From NCBI RefSeq assembly GCF_040958095.1, contig NC_091158.1, positions 37,890,710 through 37,954,709 of the forward strand: 64,000 nucleotides of DNA, given 5' to 3'. This document shows, piece by piece, positions 22,200-35,535 of the stretch; within the stretch, counting starts at the first letter, position 1, and every line of letters begins with the position of its first letter. Made by a program: the position numbers and the translations under genes. Source of the stretch: Procambarus clarkii (Eukaryota; Arthropoda; Malacostraca; Decapoda; Cambaridae). Under the pieces are notes generated by a model. It did no database searches. It worked only from the letters and a program-made list of their open reading frames with translations, and was not told where the DNA came from.

Positions 22200-22322
22200 C
22201 CAAAGAGTCCAGAAGCAGGAAGAGACCAAAGAGTCCAGAAGCAGGAAGAGACCAAAGACTCCAGAAGCAGGAAGAGACCAAAGAGTCCAGAAGCAGGAAG
22301 AGACCAAAGAGTCCAGAAGCAG
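22200..22322 (+). repeat. 26-bp purine-rich minisatellite, 4.7 units
   Basis: CCAAAGAGTCCAGAAGCAGG plus AAGAGA repeats with an exact 26-bp period from 22,200. Only one internal change (GAGTCC to GACTCC) is seen. Purines dominate the plus strand. Confidence 0.9.
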
Positions 22323-22663
22323 TATGAGGTCAATAAAATGTCTGTTGCCTGCCAGGCTTCAACTGCCAGTCCTCCAGCGACGTCTCACAACCAATCAAGA
22401 CTTACAAGGCAGTGGCGACACTGTCCTACAGCCTAATTCTCGGGGAAGCCACATCCAAGGTCCGCCTCCACCACCAACCAGACACAACCTTCACCAGTCA
22501 CGGCTTGTGAATGATTACAGTACGACTACTGAACTATCTCACCTAACGGGAAGGATTGTCGGATCAAACCAGAGCAAGATTGCAAAGACGATCAACAGCC
22601 TACTGTCTGCAAATGGGCTGTCAACCGTCATTGTAGTAGTTGACTTGCTTCTTGCAACATGTG
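22323..22663. other. Unassigned DNA before the large minisatellite
   Basis: A plus-strand frame from 22,324 is open across this stretch into the array (RIVGSNQSKIAKTINSLL) but has no recognisable domain. It may be unique flanking sequence, useful as an anchor for the array. Confidence 0.3.
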
Positions 22664-25600
22664 TGAGCACCAGCAACAGGTGGGTGTGGGGTCACCAGCA
22701 ACAGCTGGGTGTGGGGGGCACCAGCAACAGGTGGGTGTGAGGGGTCACCAGCAACAGCTGGGTGAGGGGGTCACCAGCAACAGGTGGGTGTGGGGGGCAC
22801 CAGCAACAGGTGGGTGTGAGGGGTCACCAGCAACAGCTGGGTGTGGGGGTCACCAGCAACAGGTGGGTGTGGGGGGCACCAGCAACAGGTGGGTGTGAGG
22901 GGTCACCAGCAACAGCTGGGTGTAGGGGTCACCAGCAACAGTTGGGTGTGGGGGTCACCAGCAACAGCTGGGTGTGGGGGTCCCCAGCAACAGGAGGGTG
23001 TGGGTGGCAACAGCTGGGTGTGGAGGCACCAGCCACAGCTGGGTGTTGGGGGCACCAGCAATAGCTGGGTGTGGGGGCACCAGCAACAGGTGGGTGTGGG
23101 GGGCACCAGCAACAGCTGGGTATGGGGGGCACTAGCAACAGGTGGATGAGGAAGGCACCAGCAACAGGTGGGTGTTGAAGGCACCAGCAACAGGTGGGAG
23201 TGGGAGCAACAGGAGGGTGTGGGGGGCACCAGCAACAGGTGGGTGTGGGGAGGCACCAGCAACAGGTGGGTGTGGGGGCACTAGCAACAGGTGGGGGCAC
23301 CAGCAACTGGTGGGTATTGGGGCAACAGGTGGGTGAGGGAGCACCAGCAACAGGTGGGTGTTGGGGGCACCATCAACAGCTGGTTGTGAGAGCACCAGCA
23401 ACACCTGGGTGTGGGGGCAACAGCTGGGTGTGGAGGCAACATCATCAGGTGGGTATGGGGGCACCAGCAACAGCTGGGTGTGGGGGCACCAGCAACAGAT
23501 GGGTGTAGGGGGCAACAGCTAGGTGTGGGGGCACCATCACGTGGTTGGTGTGGGGGCACCAGCAACACGTGAAAGTGGGGGCCACCAGCAACTGGTGGGT
23601 GTGGGGGGCACCAGCAACAGTTGGGTGCAGGGGGCACCAGCAACAGGTGGGTGTGGGGGGGGGGGCACCAGCATCCGGTGCGTATTGGGGGCACCAGAAA
23701 CAGATGGGTGTGGGGGCACCAGCAACAGCTGAGTGTGGGGGCCCCAGCAACAGCTGGGTGTGGAGGCACCAGCAACCGGTGGGTGTGGGGGCACCAGCAA
23801 CAGGTGGTTGTGGGGGGCACAAGCAACAGGTGGGTGTGGGGGCACCAGAAACAGCTGGGTGTGGAAGGCACCAGCAACAGGTGGGTGTGGGGGCACCAAC
23901 AACAACTGGGTGTGGGGGGCACCAGCAACAGGTGGGAATGGGGTCACCAGCAACCGGTGTGTGTGAGGGCACAAGCAACAGCTGGGTGTGTGGGCACCAG
24001 CTACAGCTGGGTGTTAGGGGGGCACCGGCAACAGGTGAGTTTTGGGGGGGCACCAGCAACAGGTGGGTGAGAGGGGCACCAGCAACAGATGGGTGTGGGT
24101 GGTACCAGCACCAGCTGGGTGCGGGGGCACCAGTAACAGATGGCTGTGGGGCACCCGCAACAGGTGGGTGTGGGGGTCACCAGCACCAGCTGGGTGTGGG
24201 GGAATCAGCAACAGATTGGTGTGGAGGCACCATCATCAGGTAGGTGTGGGGGCAACAGCAACAGGTGATGGTGGGGGGCACCAGCCACAGCTGGGTGTGG
24301 AGGCACCAGCAACCGGTGGGTGTGGGTAGGCACCAGGAACAGGTGGGAGTGGGGGGCACCTGCAACAGGTTTGAGTGGGGGCACCAGCAACAGGTGGGTG
24401 TGGGGGGCATCAGCAACAGTTGGGTGTAGCGGGTACCAGCAACAGGTGGTTGTGGGGGGCACCAGCATCCGGTGGGTATTGAGGGCACCAGAAACAGATG
24501 GGTGTGGGGGCACCAGCAACAGCTGAGTGTGGGGGCACCAGCAACAGCTGGGTGTGGAGGCACCAGCAACCGGTGGGTGAGGGGTCACCAGCAACAGCTG
24601 GGTGTGTGGGGATCAGCTACAGCTGGGTGTGGGGGGGGGCACCGGGAACAGGTAGGGTTTTGGGGGGCACCAGCAACAGGTGGGTGAGGGGGCCACCAGC
24701 AACAGGTTGGTGAGGGGGGCACCAGCAACAGGTGGGTGAGGGGGGCACCAGCAACAGGGGGTGTGGGGGAGGACTAGCGACAGGTGGGTGTGATTGCACC
24801 AGCTAAAGCTGGGTGTGGGGGCATCAGCAACAGGTGGGTGTTTGGGGGCACCAGCAACAGGTTGGTGTGTAGGGGGGCACCAGCAACAGGTGGGTGTGTG
24901 GGGGGGAACCAGCAACAGCTGGAAGTGGGGGCACCATCAACAAGTGGGTGTAGAGGGGCACCAGCAAAAGCTGGGTGAGAGAGCACAAGCAACAGATGGG
25001 TGTGAGGGCCTCAGCAACAGGTGTGTGTGGGGGCACCAGCAACAGCTGGAAGTGGGGGCACCAGCAACAAGAGGGTGTAGGGGGGCACCAGCAAAAGCTG
25101 GGTGAGAGAGCACAAGCAACATATGGGTGTGGGGGCCCGGGCAACAGGTGTGTGTGGGGGAACCAGCAACAACTACTTGTGGGAGCACCAACAACAGGTG
25201 GGTGTAGGTGGCACCAGCAATAGGTGGGTGTGGGGCACCAACAACAGGTGGGTGAGGGGGGCACCAGCAATAGGTGGGTGTGGGGGCACCAACAACAGGT
25301 GGGTGAGGGGGGCACCAGCAACAGGTGGGTGTGGGGGGCTCCAGCAACAGGTTGGTGAGTGGGGCACCAGCATCAGGTGGGTGTGGAGGCACTAGCAACA
25401 GGGGGTGGGGGGGGACGAGCAACAGGTGAGTGTGGGGGAGGAGCAGCAACAGGTGGGTGTTATTGCAACAGCTGGGTGTGTGTGCACCAGCAACAGGTGG
25501 GTTTGTAGGAGGGCACCAGCAACAGGTGGGTGTAGGTGCACCAGCAACAGGTGGGTTTGTAGGGGGGCACCAGCAACCGGGGGGGGGGGTGTGGGGGGCA

Positions 25601-28600
25601 CCAGAAACAGGTGGGTGAGGGGGGCATTAGCAACAGGTGGGTGTGGGGGCACCAGCAACAGGTGGGTGAGGGGGGCATTAGCAACAGGTGGGTGTGGGGG
25701 CACCAGCAACAGGTGGGTATGGGACACCAGCAACCGGGGGGTGTGGGAGGCACAAGCAACAGGTGGGTATAGCGGCACCAGCAACAGGTGGGTAGGGGAC
25801 ACCAGCAACCGGTGGGTGTGAGGGCACCAGCAACAGCTGGGTGTGTGGGACAAGCAACAGCTGGGTGTGGGGGGGGTACCTGCAATAGGTGGGTTTAGGG
25901 GGGCACCAGCAACAGATGGGTGTGGGTGGTACCAGCACCAGGTGGGTGCGGGGGCACCAGTAACAGATGGGTGTGGGGCACCAGCAACAGGTGGGTGTGG
26001 GTGGGTATCAGCAAAAGCTGGGTGTGGGGAAACCAGCAAGAGATAGGTTGGGGGGGCAACAGCAACAAGAGGGTGTAAAAGGCACCAGCTACAGCTGGGT
26101 GTGGGGGCACCAGCAACAGATTGGTTTGGGGGTGGCACCAACAACAAGTGGGTATGTGGGGGCACCAACAACAGGTTCACCAGCAACAGCTGGGAGTCGG
26201 GGCACAAGTAACTTCTGGGAGTGGGGGCACCAGCAACAGGTGCGGGAGAGAGCACAAGCAACAGGTTGGTGTGGGGGGCAACAGGTGGGTGAGAGAGCAC
26301 AAGCAACACGTGGGTGTGGGGGCACCAGCAACAGGTGGGTGTAGGGGTACCAGCAACAGCTGGGTGTGTGGACACCAGCAACAGGTGGGTGTAGGAAGGC
26401 ACCAGCAACAAGGTGGATGAGAGAGCACAAGCAACAGGTGGGTGTATGGACACCAGCAACAGGTGGGTGTATGGCACCAGCAACAGCTGGAAGTGGAAGC
26501 ACCCACCAACAGCTGGGTGTGGGGGCACCAGCAACAGGAGGTTTTGGAGGCACTAGCAACAGGAGGTGTAGGGGGGGGGGACGAGCAACAGGTGCGTGTG
26601 GGGGAGGACCAGCAACAGGTGGGTGTGGGTGAACCAGCAACAGGTGGGTTTGTACGGGGGCAGCAGCAACAGGTGGGTGTGGGGGCACCAGCAACAGGTA
26701 GGAGTGGGGGCACCAGCAACAGGTGGGTGTGGGGGCACCAGCAAAAGGTGGGTGTGGAGACCCAAGCAACAGCAGGGTGTGAGGGCACCCGCAACAGCTG
26801 GGTGTTGGGGAACCAGCAACAGGTGGGTGTGAGAGCAACAGCTGAATACGAGGGCACCAGCGACAGGTGGGTGTGTGGGCACCAGCAACAGGTTGGTGTG
26901 GGGGGCACCAGCAACAGGTGCTTGAGGGGGGCACCAGCAACAGGTGGGTATGGGGCACTAGCAACCGGTGGGTGTGAGGGCACAAGCAACAGGTGGGTGT
27001 GGAGGCCAAAGCAACAGCTGGGTGTGGGGGCACCGGCAACTGGTGGATGTGGAAGGCAGCAGCAACAGGTGGGTGTGGGCGCACCAGCAACAGCTGGTTG
27101 TGGGGGCACCAGCAACTGGTGGATGTGGGAGGCACCATCAACAGCTGGGTGCGGGGCACCAGTAACAGATGGGTGTGAGGGCACCAGCAACAAGTTGGTG
27201 TGAGGGCCACCAGCACCAGCTGGGTGAGGGGGGCACCAACAACAGGTGGGTGTGATGGCACCAGCAACAGCTGGGAGTGGAAGCGCCAGCAACAGCTGGA
27301 AGCGGGGGCACCAGCAACAGCTGGGAGTGGGGGCACCAGCAACAGCTGGGAGTGGGGGCACCAGCAACAAGTGGGTGTAGAGGGGCACTAGCAACAGGTG
27401 TGTGAGAGAGCACAAGCAACAGGTGGGTGTGTGGGCCCCAGCAACAGGTGGGTGTGGGGGCACCAGCAACAGCTACTTGTGGGAGCACCAACAAAAGGTG
27501 GGTGTAGGGGGCAGCAGCAACAGGTAAGTGTAGGTGGCACCAGCAAAAGGTGGGTGTGGAGGGCACCAGGAACAGGTGGGTGAGGGGGCACCAGCAACAG
27601 ATGGGTGAGGGGGGCACCAGCAACAGGTTGATGTGGGGGGCATTAGCAACAGGTGGGTGTGGGGGGCACCAGGAACAGGTGGATGTGGGTGGCTCCGACA
27701 ACAGGTGGGTGAGGTGGGCATCAGCAACCGGTGGGTGTGGGGGAACCAGCAACAGCTGGGAGTGGAAGCACCAGCAACAGCTGGGAGTGGGAACACCAGC
27801 AACAGCTGGGAGTAGGGGCACCAGCAATAGGTGGGTGAAAGAGCACAAGAAACAGGATGGTGTGGGGGCGGTACCAGCAACAGGTGGGTGTGGGGGGCAC
27901 CAGCAACAGATGGGTGAGAGAGCACAAGCAACAGGTGGGTGTGGGGGCACCAGCAACAAGTGGGTGTGGGGGTCACCAGCATCCGGTGTTTATGGGGGCA
28001 CCAGAAACAGGTGGGTGTGGAAGCACCAGCAACAGGTGGGTATGGGGGCACCAGCAACAGGTGGGTGTGGGAGGCACAAGCAACAGGTGAGTGTGGGGGC
28101 ACATGAAACAGCTGGATGTGGGAGGCACCAGCAACCTGTGGGTATGGGGGCACCAGCAACCAGTGGGTGTGGGAGGCACCCGCAAAAGGTGGGTATGGGG
28201 GCACCAGCAACCGGTAGGTGTGAGGGCACCAGCAACAGCTGGGTGTGTGGCCATCAGCAACAGCTGGGTGTGGGGAGGGGCACCGGCAACAGGTGGGTTT
28301 TGGGGGCACCAGCAACAGGTGGGTGAGAGGGGCACGAGCAACAGATGGGTGTGGGTGGTACCAGCACCAGCTGGGTGCAAGGGCACCAGCAACAGGTGGG
28401 TGTGGGGGGCACCAGCACCAGCTTCGTGCGGGGGCACCCAGCAACAGGTGGGTGTGGGGGGCACCAGCATCAGCTGGGTGTGGAGGCACCAGCAACAGAT
28501 TGGTGTGGGGGTGGCACAAACAACAAGTGGGTGTGTGGGGTCACCAGCAACAGGTGGGTGGGGGGGTGGACCAGCAACAGCTGGGAGTGGGGGCACCAGC

Positions 28601-31103
28601 AACAGGTGGGTGAGAGAGCATAAGCAACAGGTTGGTGTTTGGGGCACCAGCACCAGGTGGGTGAGAGAGCACATGCAACAGGTGGGGGCAACTGCAACAG
28701 GTGGGTGTGGGGGTACCAGCAATAGCTACTTGTGGGAGCACCAACAACAGGTGGGTTCGGGGGGCACTAACAACAGGAGGGTGAGGGGGGCACCAACAAC
28801 AGGTAAGTGTAGGTGGCACCAGCAACAGGTGGGTGTGGGGGGCACCACTAACAGGTTGGTGTAGGTGGCACCAGCAATAGGTGGGTGTAGGGGGCACCAG
28901 CAACAGGTGGGTGAGGGGGGCACCAGCAACATGTGGGTGTGAGGGGCACCATCAACAGTTGGGTGAAGGGGGGTACCAGCAACAGGGGGTGTGGAGGGAA
29001 ACGAGCAACAGGTGCGTGTGGGGGAGGACCAGCAACAGGTGGATGTGATGGAACCAGCAACAGCTGGGAGTGGAAGCACCAGCAACCGGTGGGTGTGGGG
29101 GGCACAAGAAACAGGTGGGTGTGGGCACCAAAAACAGCTGGGTGTGGGAGGCACCAACAACAGGTTGGTATGGGGGCACCAGCAACCAATAGGTGTGGGA
29201 GGCACCATCAACAGGTGGGTATGGCGGCACTAGCAACCGGTGGGTGTGAGGGCACCAGCATCAGCTGGGTGTGTGGTAACCAGCAACAGCTGGGTGTGGG
29301 GGGGCACCGGCAACAGGTGGGTTTTGGGGGGTACCAGAAACAGGTGGGTGAGAGGGGCAACAGATAGGTGTGGGTGGTACCAGCAGCAGCTGGCTCCGGG
29401 GGTACCTGTAACAGATGGGTGTGGGGCACCAGCAACAAGTTGGTGTGGGGGGCACCAGCATCAGCTGGGTGTGGGGGATCCAGCAAGAGGTAGGTGGTGG
29501 GGTGGCACCAACAACAAGTGGGTGTGTGGGGGCTCCAGCAACAGGTTCACCAGCAACAGCTGGGAGTGGGGGCACCAGTAACTTCTGGGAGTGGGGGGCA
29601 CCAGCAACAGGTGGGTGAGAGAGCACAAACAACAGGTTGGTGTGGGGGGCACTAGCAACAGGTGGGTGAGAGAGCACAAGGAACAGGTGGGTGTTGGGGC
29701 ACCAGCAACAGGTGGGTGTAGGGGGTACCAGCAACAGCTGGGTGTGTGGGCACCAGCAACAGGTGGGTGTAGGGGGGCACCAGCAACAGGTGGGTGAGAG
29801 AGCACAAGCAACAGGTGGGTGTGTGGGCCCCAGCAACAGGTAGGTGTGAGGGTACCAGCAACAGCTACTTGTGGGAGCACCAACAACAGGTGGGTGTGGG
29901 GGGCACCAGCAACAGGTGGGTGTGGGGGTACCAGCACCAGCTACTTGTGGGAGCATCAACAACAGGTGGGTGTGGGGAGCACCAACAACAGGTAAGTTTA
30001 GGTGGCAACAGAAACAGGTGGGTGTGGGGCACTACCAACAGGTGGTTGTAGGTGGCACCAGCAATTGGTGGGGGTGGGGGGAACCAGCAACAGATGGGTG
30101 AGGGGGCACCAGCAACAGGTGGGTGTGGGGGGGCACCAGATACAGGTGGGTGAGGGGGGGGGTACCAGCAACAGGTGGGTATAAGGGGCAACAGCAACAG
30201 GTGGGTGTGAGGGGCACCAGCAACAGGTGGGTGAGGGGGGTACCAGCAACAGGTGGGTGTGGAGGCACTAGCAACAGCTTGGTGTGGGGGCATTAGCAAC
30301 AGGTGGGTGTGGAGGCACTAACAGCAGGGGGTGTGGGGGGGACAAGCAACAAGTGCGTGTGGGGGAGGACCAGCAACAGGTGGGTGTGAAGGCACCAGCA
30401 ACAGCTGGGAGTGGAAGCACCAGCAACAGCTGGGAGTTGGGGCACCAGCAACAGCTGGGAGTGGGGGCACCAGCAACAGCTTGGAGTGGGGGCACCAGCA
30501 ACAAGTCGGTGTAGGGGGGAACCAGCAACAGGTGGGTGAGGTGGCACCAGCAACAGGTGGGTGAGGGGGGCACCAACAACAGGTTGGTGAGGGGGGCACC
30601 AGCAACCGGTGGGTGAGGGGGGCACCAGCAACAGGTTTGTGTGGGGGGCGCCAGCAACAGGTTGGTGTGGGGGGCGCCAGCAACAGGTGGGTGTGGGGGT
30701 ACCAGCAACAGCTACTTGTGGGAGCACCAACAACAGGTAAGTTTAGGTGGCACCAGCAACAGGTGGGTGTGGGGGGCACCACCAACAGGTGGGAGTAGGT
30801 GGCACCAGAAAAATGTTGGTGTGGGGGGCACCAGCAACAGGTGTGTGAGAGGGGCACCAGCAACAGGTGGGTGTGGGGGGCACCAGCAACATGTGGATGA
30901 GAGGGGGCACCAGCAACAGGTGGGTAAGGGGGAGGACCAGCAACAGGTGGGTGTGATGGCACCAGCAACAGCTGGGAGTGGAAGCACCAGCAACAGCTGG
31001 GAGTGGGGGCACCAGCAACAGCTGGGAGTGGGGGCACCAGCAACAGGTGGGTGTGTGGGCCCCAGCAACAGGTAGGTGTTAGGGTACCAGCCACAGCTAC
31101 TTG
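22664..31103 (+). repeat. 26-bp G-rich minisatellite, forward block 1
   Basis: Units of the type GGCACCAGCAACAGGTGGGT plus GTGGGG, mostly 25-27 bp because the G run varies, about 320 head-to-tail units. Main variants are AACAGGTGGGTG, AACAGCTGGGTG and AACAGCTGGGAGTG, with rarer special units such as GAGAGAGCACAAGCAACAGG and AGCTACTTGTGGGAGCACC. Each unit holds CACC-AGCAACA-GGTG (4-bp hairpin) and several G3+ runs. Open frames up to several hundred codons on both strands arise because all three minus-strand frames of the unit (LLLVPP, CCWCPP, PVAGAP) lack stops. They are not genes. Confidence 0.95.
24700..29680 (+). repeat. Left arm of a large imperfect palindrome within the array
   Basis: Distinctive unit orders here reappear as reverse complement in 31,104-37,940. 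Examples are 29,467-29,600 (GGATCCAGCAAGAGGTAGGT, then GCACCAGTAACTTCTGGG) versus 31,188-31,320, 27,398-27,583 versus 32,535-32,720, 25,102-25,395 versus 35,176-35,469, and 24,774-24,815 versus 37,790-37,834. Pairing is maintained over about 5 kb with indels of up to several hundred bases, so this is an inverted duplication rather than chance similarity of units. Confidence 0.75.
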
Positions 31104-34100
31104 TGCTCTCTCACCCACCTGTTGCTGGTGCCCCCCACACCAACCTGTTGTTTGTGCTCTCTCACCCACCTGTTGCTGGTGCCCGCCACTCCCAGAAGTT
31201 ACTGGTGCCCCCACTCCCAGCTGTTGCTGGTGAACCTGTTGCTGGAGCCCCCACATACCCACTTGTTGTTGGTGCCACCCCACCACCTACCTCTTGCTGG
31301 ATCCCCCACACCCAGCTGGTGCTGGTGCCCCCCCACACCCACCTGTTGCTGTTGCCTTTCACACCCACCTGTTGCTGGTGCCCCCCACACCATACTGTTG
31401 CTTGTGCTCTTTCACCCACCTATTGCTGGTGGCCCCACTCCCAGCTGTTGCTAGTTCCCCCCACTCCCAGCTGTTGCTGGTGCCCCCACTCCCAGCTGTT
31501 GCTGGTGCCACCACTCCCAGCTGTTGCTGGTGCCCCCACTCCCAGCTATTGCTGGTGGCCCCACTCTCAGCTGTTGCTGGTGCCCCCACTCCCAGCTGTT
31601 GCTGGTGCCCCCACTCCCAGCTATTGCTGGTGGCCCCACTCTCAGCTGTTGCTGGTGCCCCCACTCCCAGCTGTTGCTGGTGCCCCCACTCCCAGCTGTT
31701 GCTGGTGCCACAACTTCCAGCTGTTGCTGGTGCCCCCGCTCCCAGCTGTTGCTGGTGCTTCCACTCCCAGCTGTTGCTGGTGCCTCCACTCCCAGCTGTT
31801 GCTGGTGCCCCCACTCCCAGCTGTTGCTGGTGCCCCCACTCCCAGCTGTTGCTGATGCCCCCACTCCCAGCTGTTGCTGGTGCTTCCACTCCCAGCTGTT
31901 GCTGGTGCCCCCACACCCACCGGTTGCTGATGCCCACCTCACCCACCTGTTGTTGGTGCCCCCCACATCCATTTGTTGCTGGTGCCCCATACACCCACCT
32001 GTTGCTGGCGCCCCCCACACAAACCTGTTGCTGGTGCACCCCTCACCCACCTGTTGCTGGTGCCCCCCTCACCCACCTGTTGCTGGTGCCCCCCACATCC
32101 ATTTGTTGCTGGTGCCCCCCACACCCACCTGTTGCTGGCGCCCCCCACACCCACCTGTTGCTGGCGTCCCCCACACAAACCTGTTGCTGGTGCACCCCTC
32201 ACCCACCTGTTGCTGGTGCCCCACCTCACCCACCTGTTGCTGGTGCCCCCCTCACAAACCTGTTGCTGGTGCCACCTCACCCACCTGTTGCTGGTGCCCC
32301 CCTACACCGACTTGTTGCTGGTGCCCCCACTCCCAGCTGTTGCTGGTGCTTCCACTCACAGCTGTTGCTGGTTCCCCCACACCCACGGGTTGCTGATGCC
32401 CACCTCACCCACCTGTTTTCGGTGCCCCCCACATCCACCTGTTCCTGGTGCCCCCCACACCCACCTGTTGCTAATGCCCCCCACATCAACCTGTTGCTGG
32501 TGCCCCCCTCACCCATCTGTTGCTGGTGCCCCCCTCACCCACCTGTTCCTGGTGCCCTCCACACCCACCTTTTGCTGGTGCCACCTACACTTACCTGTTG
32601 CTGCTGCCCCCTACACCCACCTTTTGTTGGTGCTCCCACAAGTAGCTGTTGCTGGTGTCCCCACACCCACCTGTTGCTGGGGCCCACACACCCACCTGTT
32701 GCTTGTGCTCTCTCACACACCTGTTGCTAGTGCTCCTCTACACCCACTTGTTGCTGGTGCCCCCACTCCCAGCTGTTGCTGGTGCCCCCACTCCCAGCTG
32801 TTGCTGGTGCCCCCCTTCCAGCTGTTGCTGGTGCTTCCACTCCCAGCTGTTGCTCGAGCCATCACACCCACCTGTTGTTGGTGCCCCCCTCACCCAGCTG
32901 GTGCTGGTGGCCCTCACACCAACTTGTTGCTGGTGCCCTCACACCCATCTGTTACTGGTGCCCCGCACCCAGCTGTTGATGGTGCCTCCCACATCCATCA
33001 GTTGCTGGTGCCCCCACACCCACCTGTTGCTTGTGCCCTCACACCCACCGGTTGCTGGTGCCCCATACCCACCTGTTGCTGGTGCCCCCCTCACCCACCT
33101 GTTGCTGGTGCCCCCCACACCAACCTGTTGCTGGTGCCCACACACCCACCATTCGCTGGTGCCCTCACATTCAGCTGTTGCTCTCACACCCACCTGTTGC
33201 TGGTTCCCCAACACCCAGCTGTTGCGGGTGCCCTCACACCCTGCTGTTGCTTGGGTCTCCACACCCACCTTTTGCTGGTGCCCCCACACCCACCTGTTGC
33301 CCCCACTCCTACCTGTTGCTGGTGCCCCCACACCCACCTGTTGCTGCTGCCCCCGTACAAACCCACCTGTTGCTGGTTCACCCACACCCACCTGTTGCTG
33401 GTCCTCCCCCACACGCACCTGTTGCTCGTCCCCCCCCCTACACCTCCTGTAGCTAGTGCCTCCACAACCACCTGTTGCTGGTGCCCCCACACCCAGCTGT
33501 TGGTGGCTGCTTCCACTTCCAGCTGTTGCTGGTGCCATACACCCACCTGTTGCTGGTCCTCCCCCACACGCACCTGTTGCCCGTCCCCCCCCACACCCCC
33601 TGTTGCTAGTGCCACCAAACCCACCTGTTGCTGGTAGCCCCCCTCACCCACCTGTTGGTGGTGCCCCACCCTACCCACCTGTTACTGGTGCCACCTAAAC
33701 TTACCTGTTGTGGGTGCCCCCCACACCCACCTGTTGTTGGTGCTCCCACAAGTAGCTGTTGCCCCCACTCTCACCTGTTGCTGGGGCCCACACACCCACC
33801 TGTTGCTTGTGCTCTCTCACCCACCTGTTGCTGGTGCCCCCCTACACCCACTTGTTGCTGGTGCCCTCACTCCCAGCTGTTGCTGGTGTCATCACACCCA
33901 CCTTTTGCTCGTCCCCCCCCACACCCCCTGTTGCTAGTGCCTCCACACCCACCTGTTGCTGGTACCCCCCTCACCCACCTGTTGCTGGTGCCCCCCACAC
34001 CCACTTGTTGCTGGTGCCCCCCTCACCCACCTGTTGCTGGTTTCCCCCACACCCACCTAATGCTGGTGCCACCTACACCCACCTGTTGGTAGTGCCCCCA

Positions 34101-35535
34101 CTCCCACCTGCTGCGGATGCCACGTAAACTTACCTGTTGTTGGTGCCACCTACACCCACTTGTGGTTGGTGCTCACACAAGTAGCTGTTGCTGGTACCTC
34201 CACACCCACCTGTTGCTGGGGCCCACACACCCACCTGTTGCTTGTGCTCTCTCATCCACCTTTTTGCTGGTGCCTTCCTACACCCACCTGTTGCTGGTGT
34301 CCACACACCCAGCTGTTGCTGGGACCCCTACACCCACCTGTTGCTGGTGCCCCCACACCCACGTGTTGCTTGTGCTCTCTCACCCACCTGTTGCCCCCCA
34401 CACCAACTTGTTGCTTGTGCTCTCTCCCGCACCTGTTGCTGGTGCCCCCACTCCCAGAAGTTACTTGTGCCCCGACTCCCAGCTGTTGCTGGTGAACCTG
34501 TTGTTGGTGCCCCCACATACCCACTTGTTGTTGGTGCCACCCCCACACCAATCTGTTGCTGGTGCCCCCACACCCAGCTGTTGCTGGTGCCTTTTACACC
34601 CTCTTGTTGCTGTTGCCCCCCCAACCTATCTCTTGCTGGTTTCCCTACACCCAGCTTTTGCTGGTACCCACCCACACCCACCTGTTGCTGGTGCCCAACA
34701 CCCATCTGTTACTGGTGCCCCCGCACCCACCTGGTGCTGGTACCACCCACACCCATCTGTTGCTGGTGCCACCCAAATCCCACCTATTGCCGGTACCCCC
34801 CCCCCACACCCAGCTGTTGCTTGTCCCACACACCCAGCTGTTGCTGGTGCCCTCACACCCACCGGTTGCTGGTGTCCCATACCCACCTGTTGCTGGTGCC
34901 GCCATACCTACCTGTTGCTTGTGCCTCCCACACCCCCCGGTTGCTGGTGTCCCATACCCACCTGTTTCTGGTGCCCCCCACACCCCCCCGGTTGCTGGTG
35001 CCCCCCTACAAACCCACTTGTTGCTGGTGCACCTACACCTACCTGTTGCTGGTGCCCTCCTACAAACCCACCTGTTGCTGGTGCACCCACACCCAGCTGT
35101 TGCCATAACAGCCAACTGATGCTGCTCCTCCCCCACACTCACATGTTGCTCGTCCCCCCCCCCCACCCCCTGTTGCTAGTGCCTCCACACCCACCTGATG
35201 CTGGTGCCCCACTCACGAAACTGTTGCTGGTGCCCCCCACACCCACCTGTTGCTGGTGCCCCCCTCACCCACCTGTTGTTGGTGCCCCCACACCCACCTA
35301 TTGCTGGTGCCCCCCTCACCCACCTGTTGTTGGTGCCCCACACCCACCTATTGCTGGTGCCACCTACACCCACCTGTTGTTGGTGCTCCCACACGTAGCT
35401 GTTGCTGGTTCCCCCACACACACCTGTTGCCCGGGCCCCCACACCCATATGTTGCTTGTGCTCTCTCACCCAGCTTTTGCTGGTGCCCCCCTACACCCTG
35501 GTTGATACCTGGTTGATGGGGTTCTGGGAGTTCTT

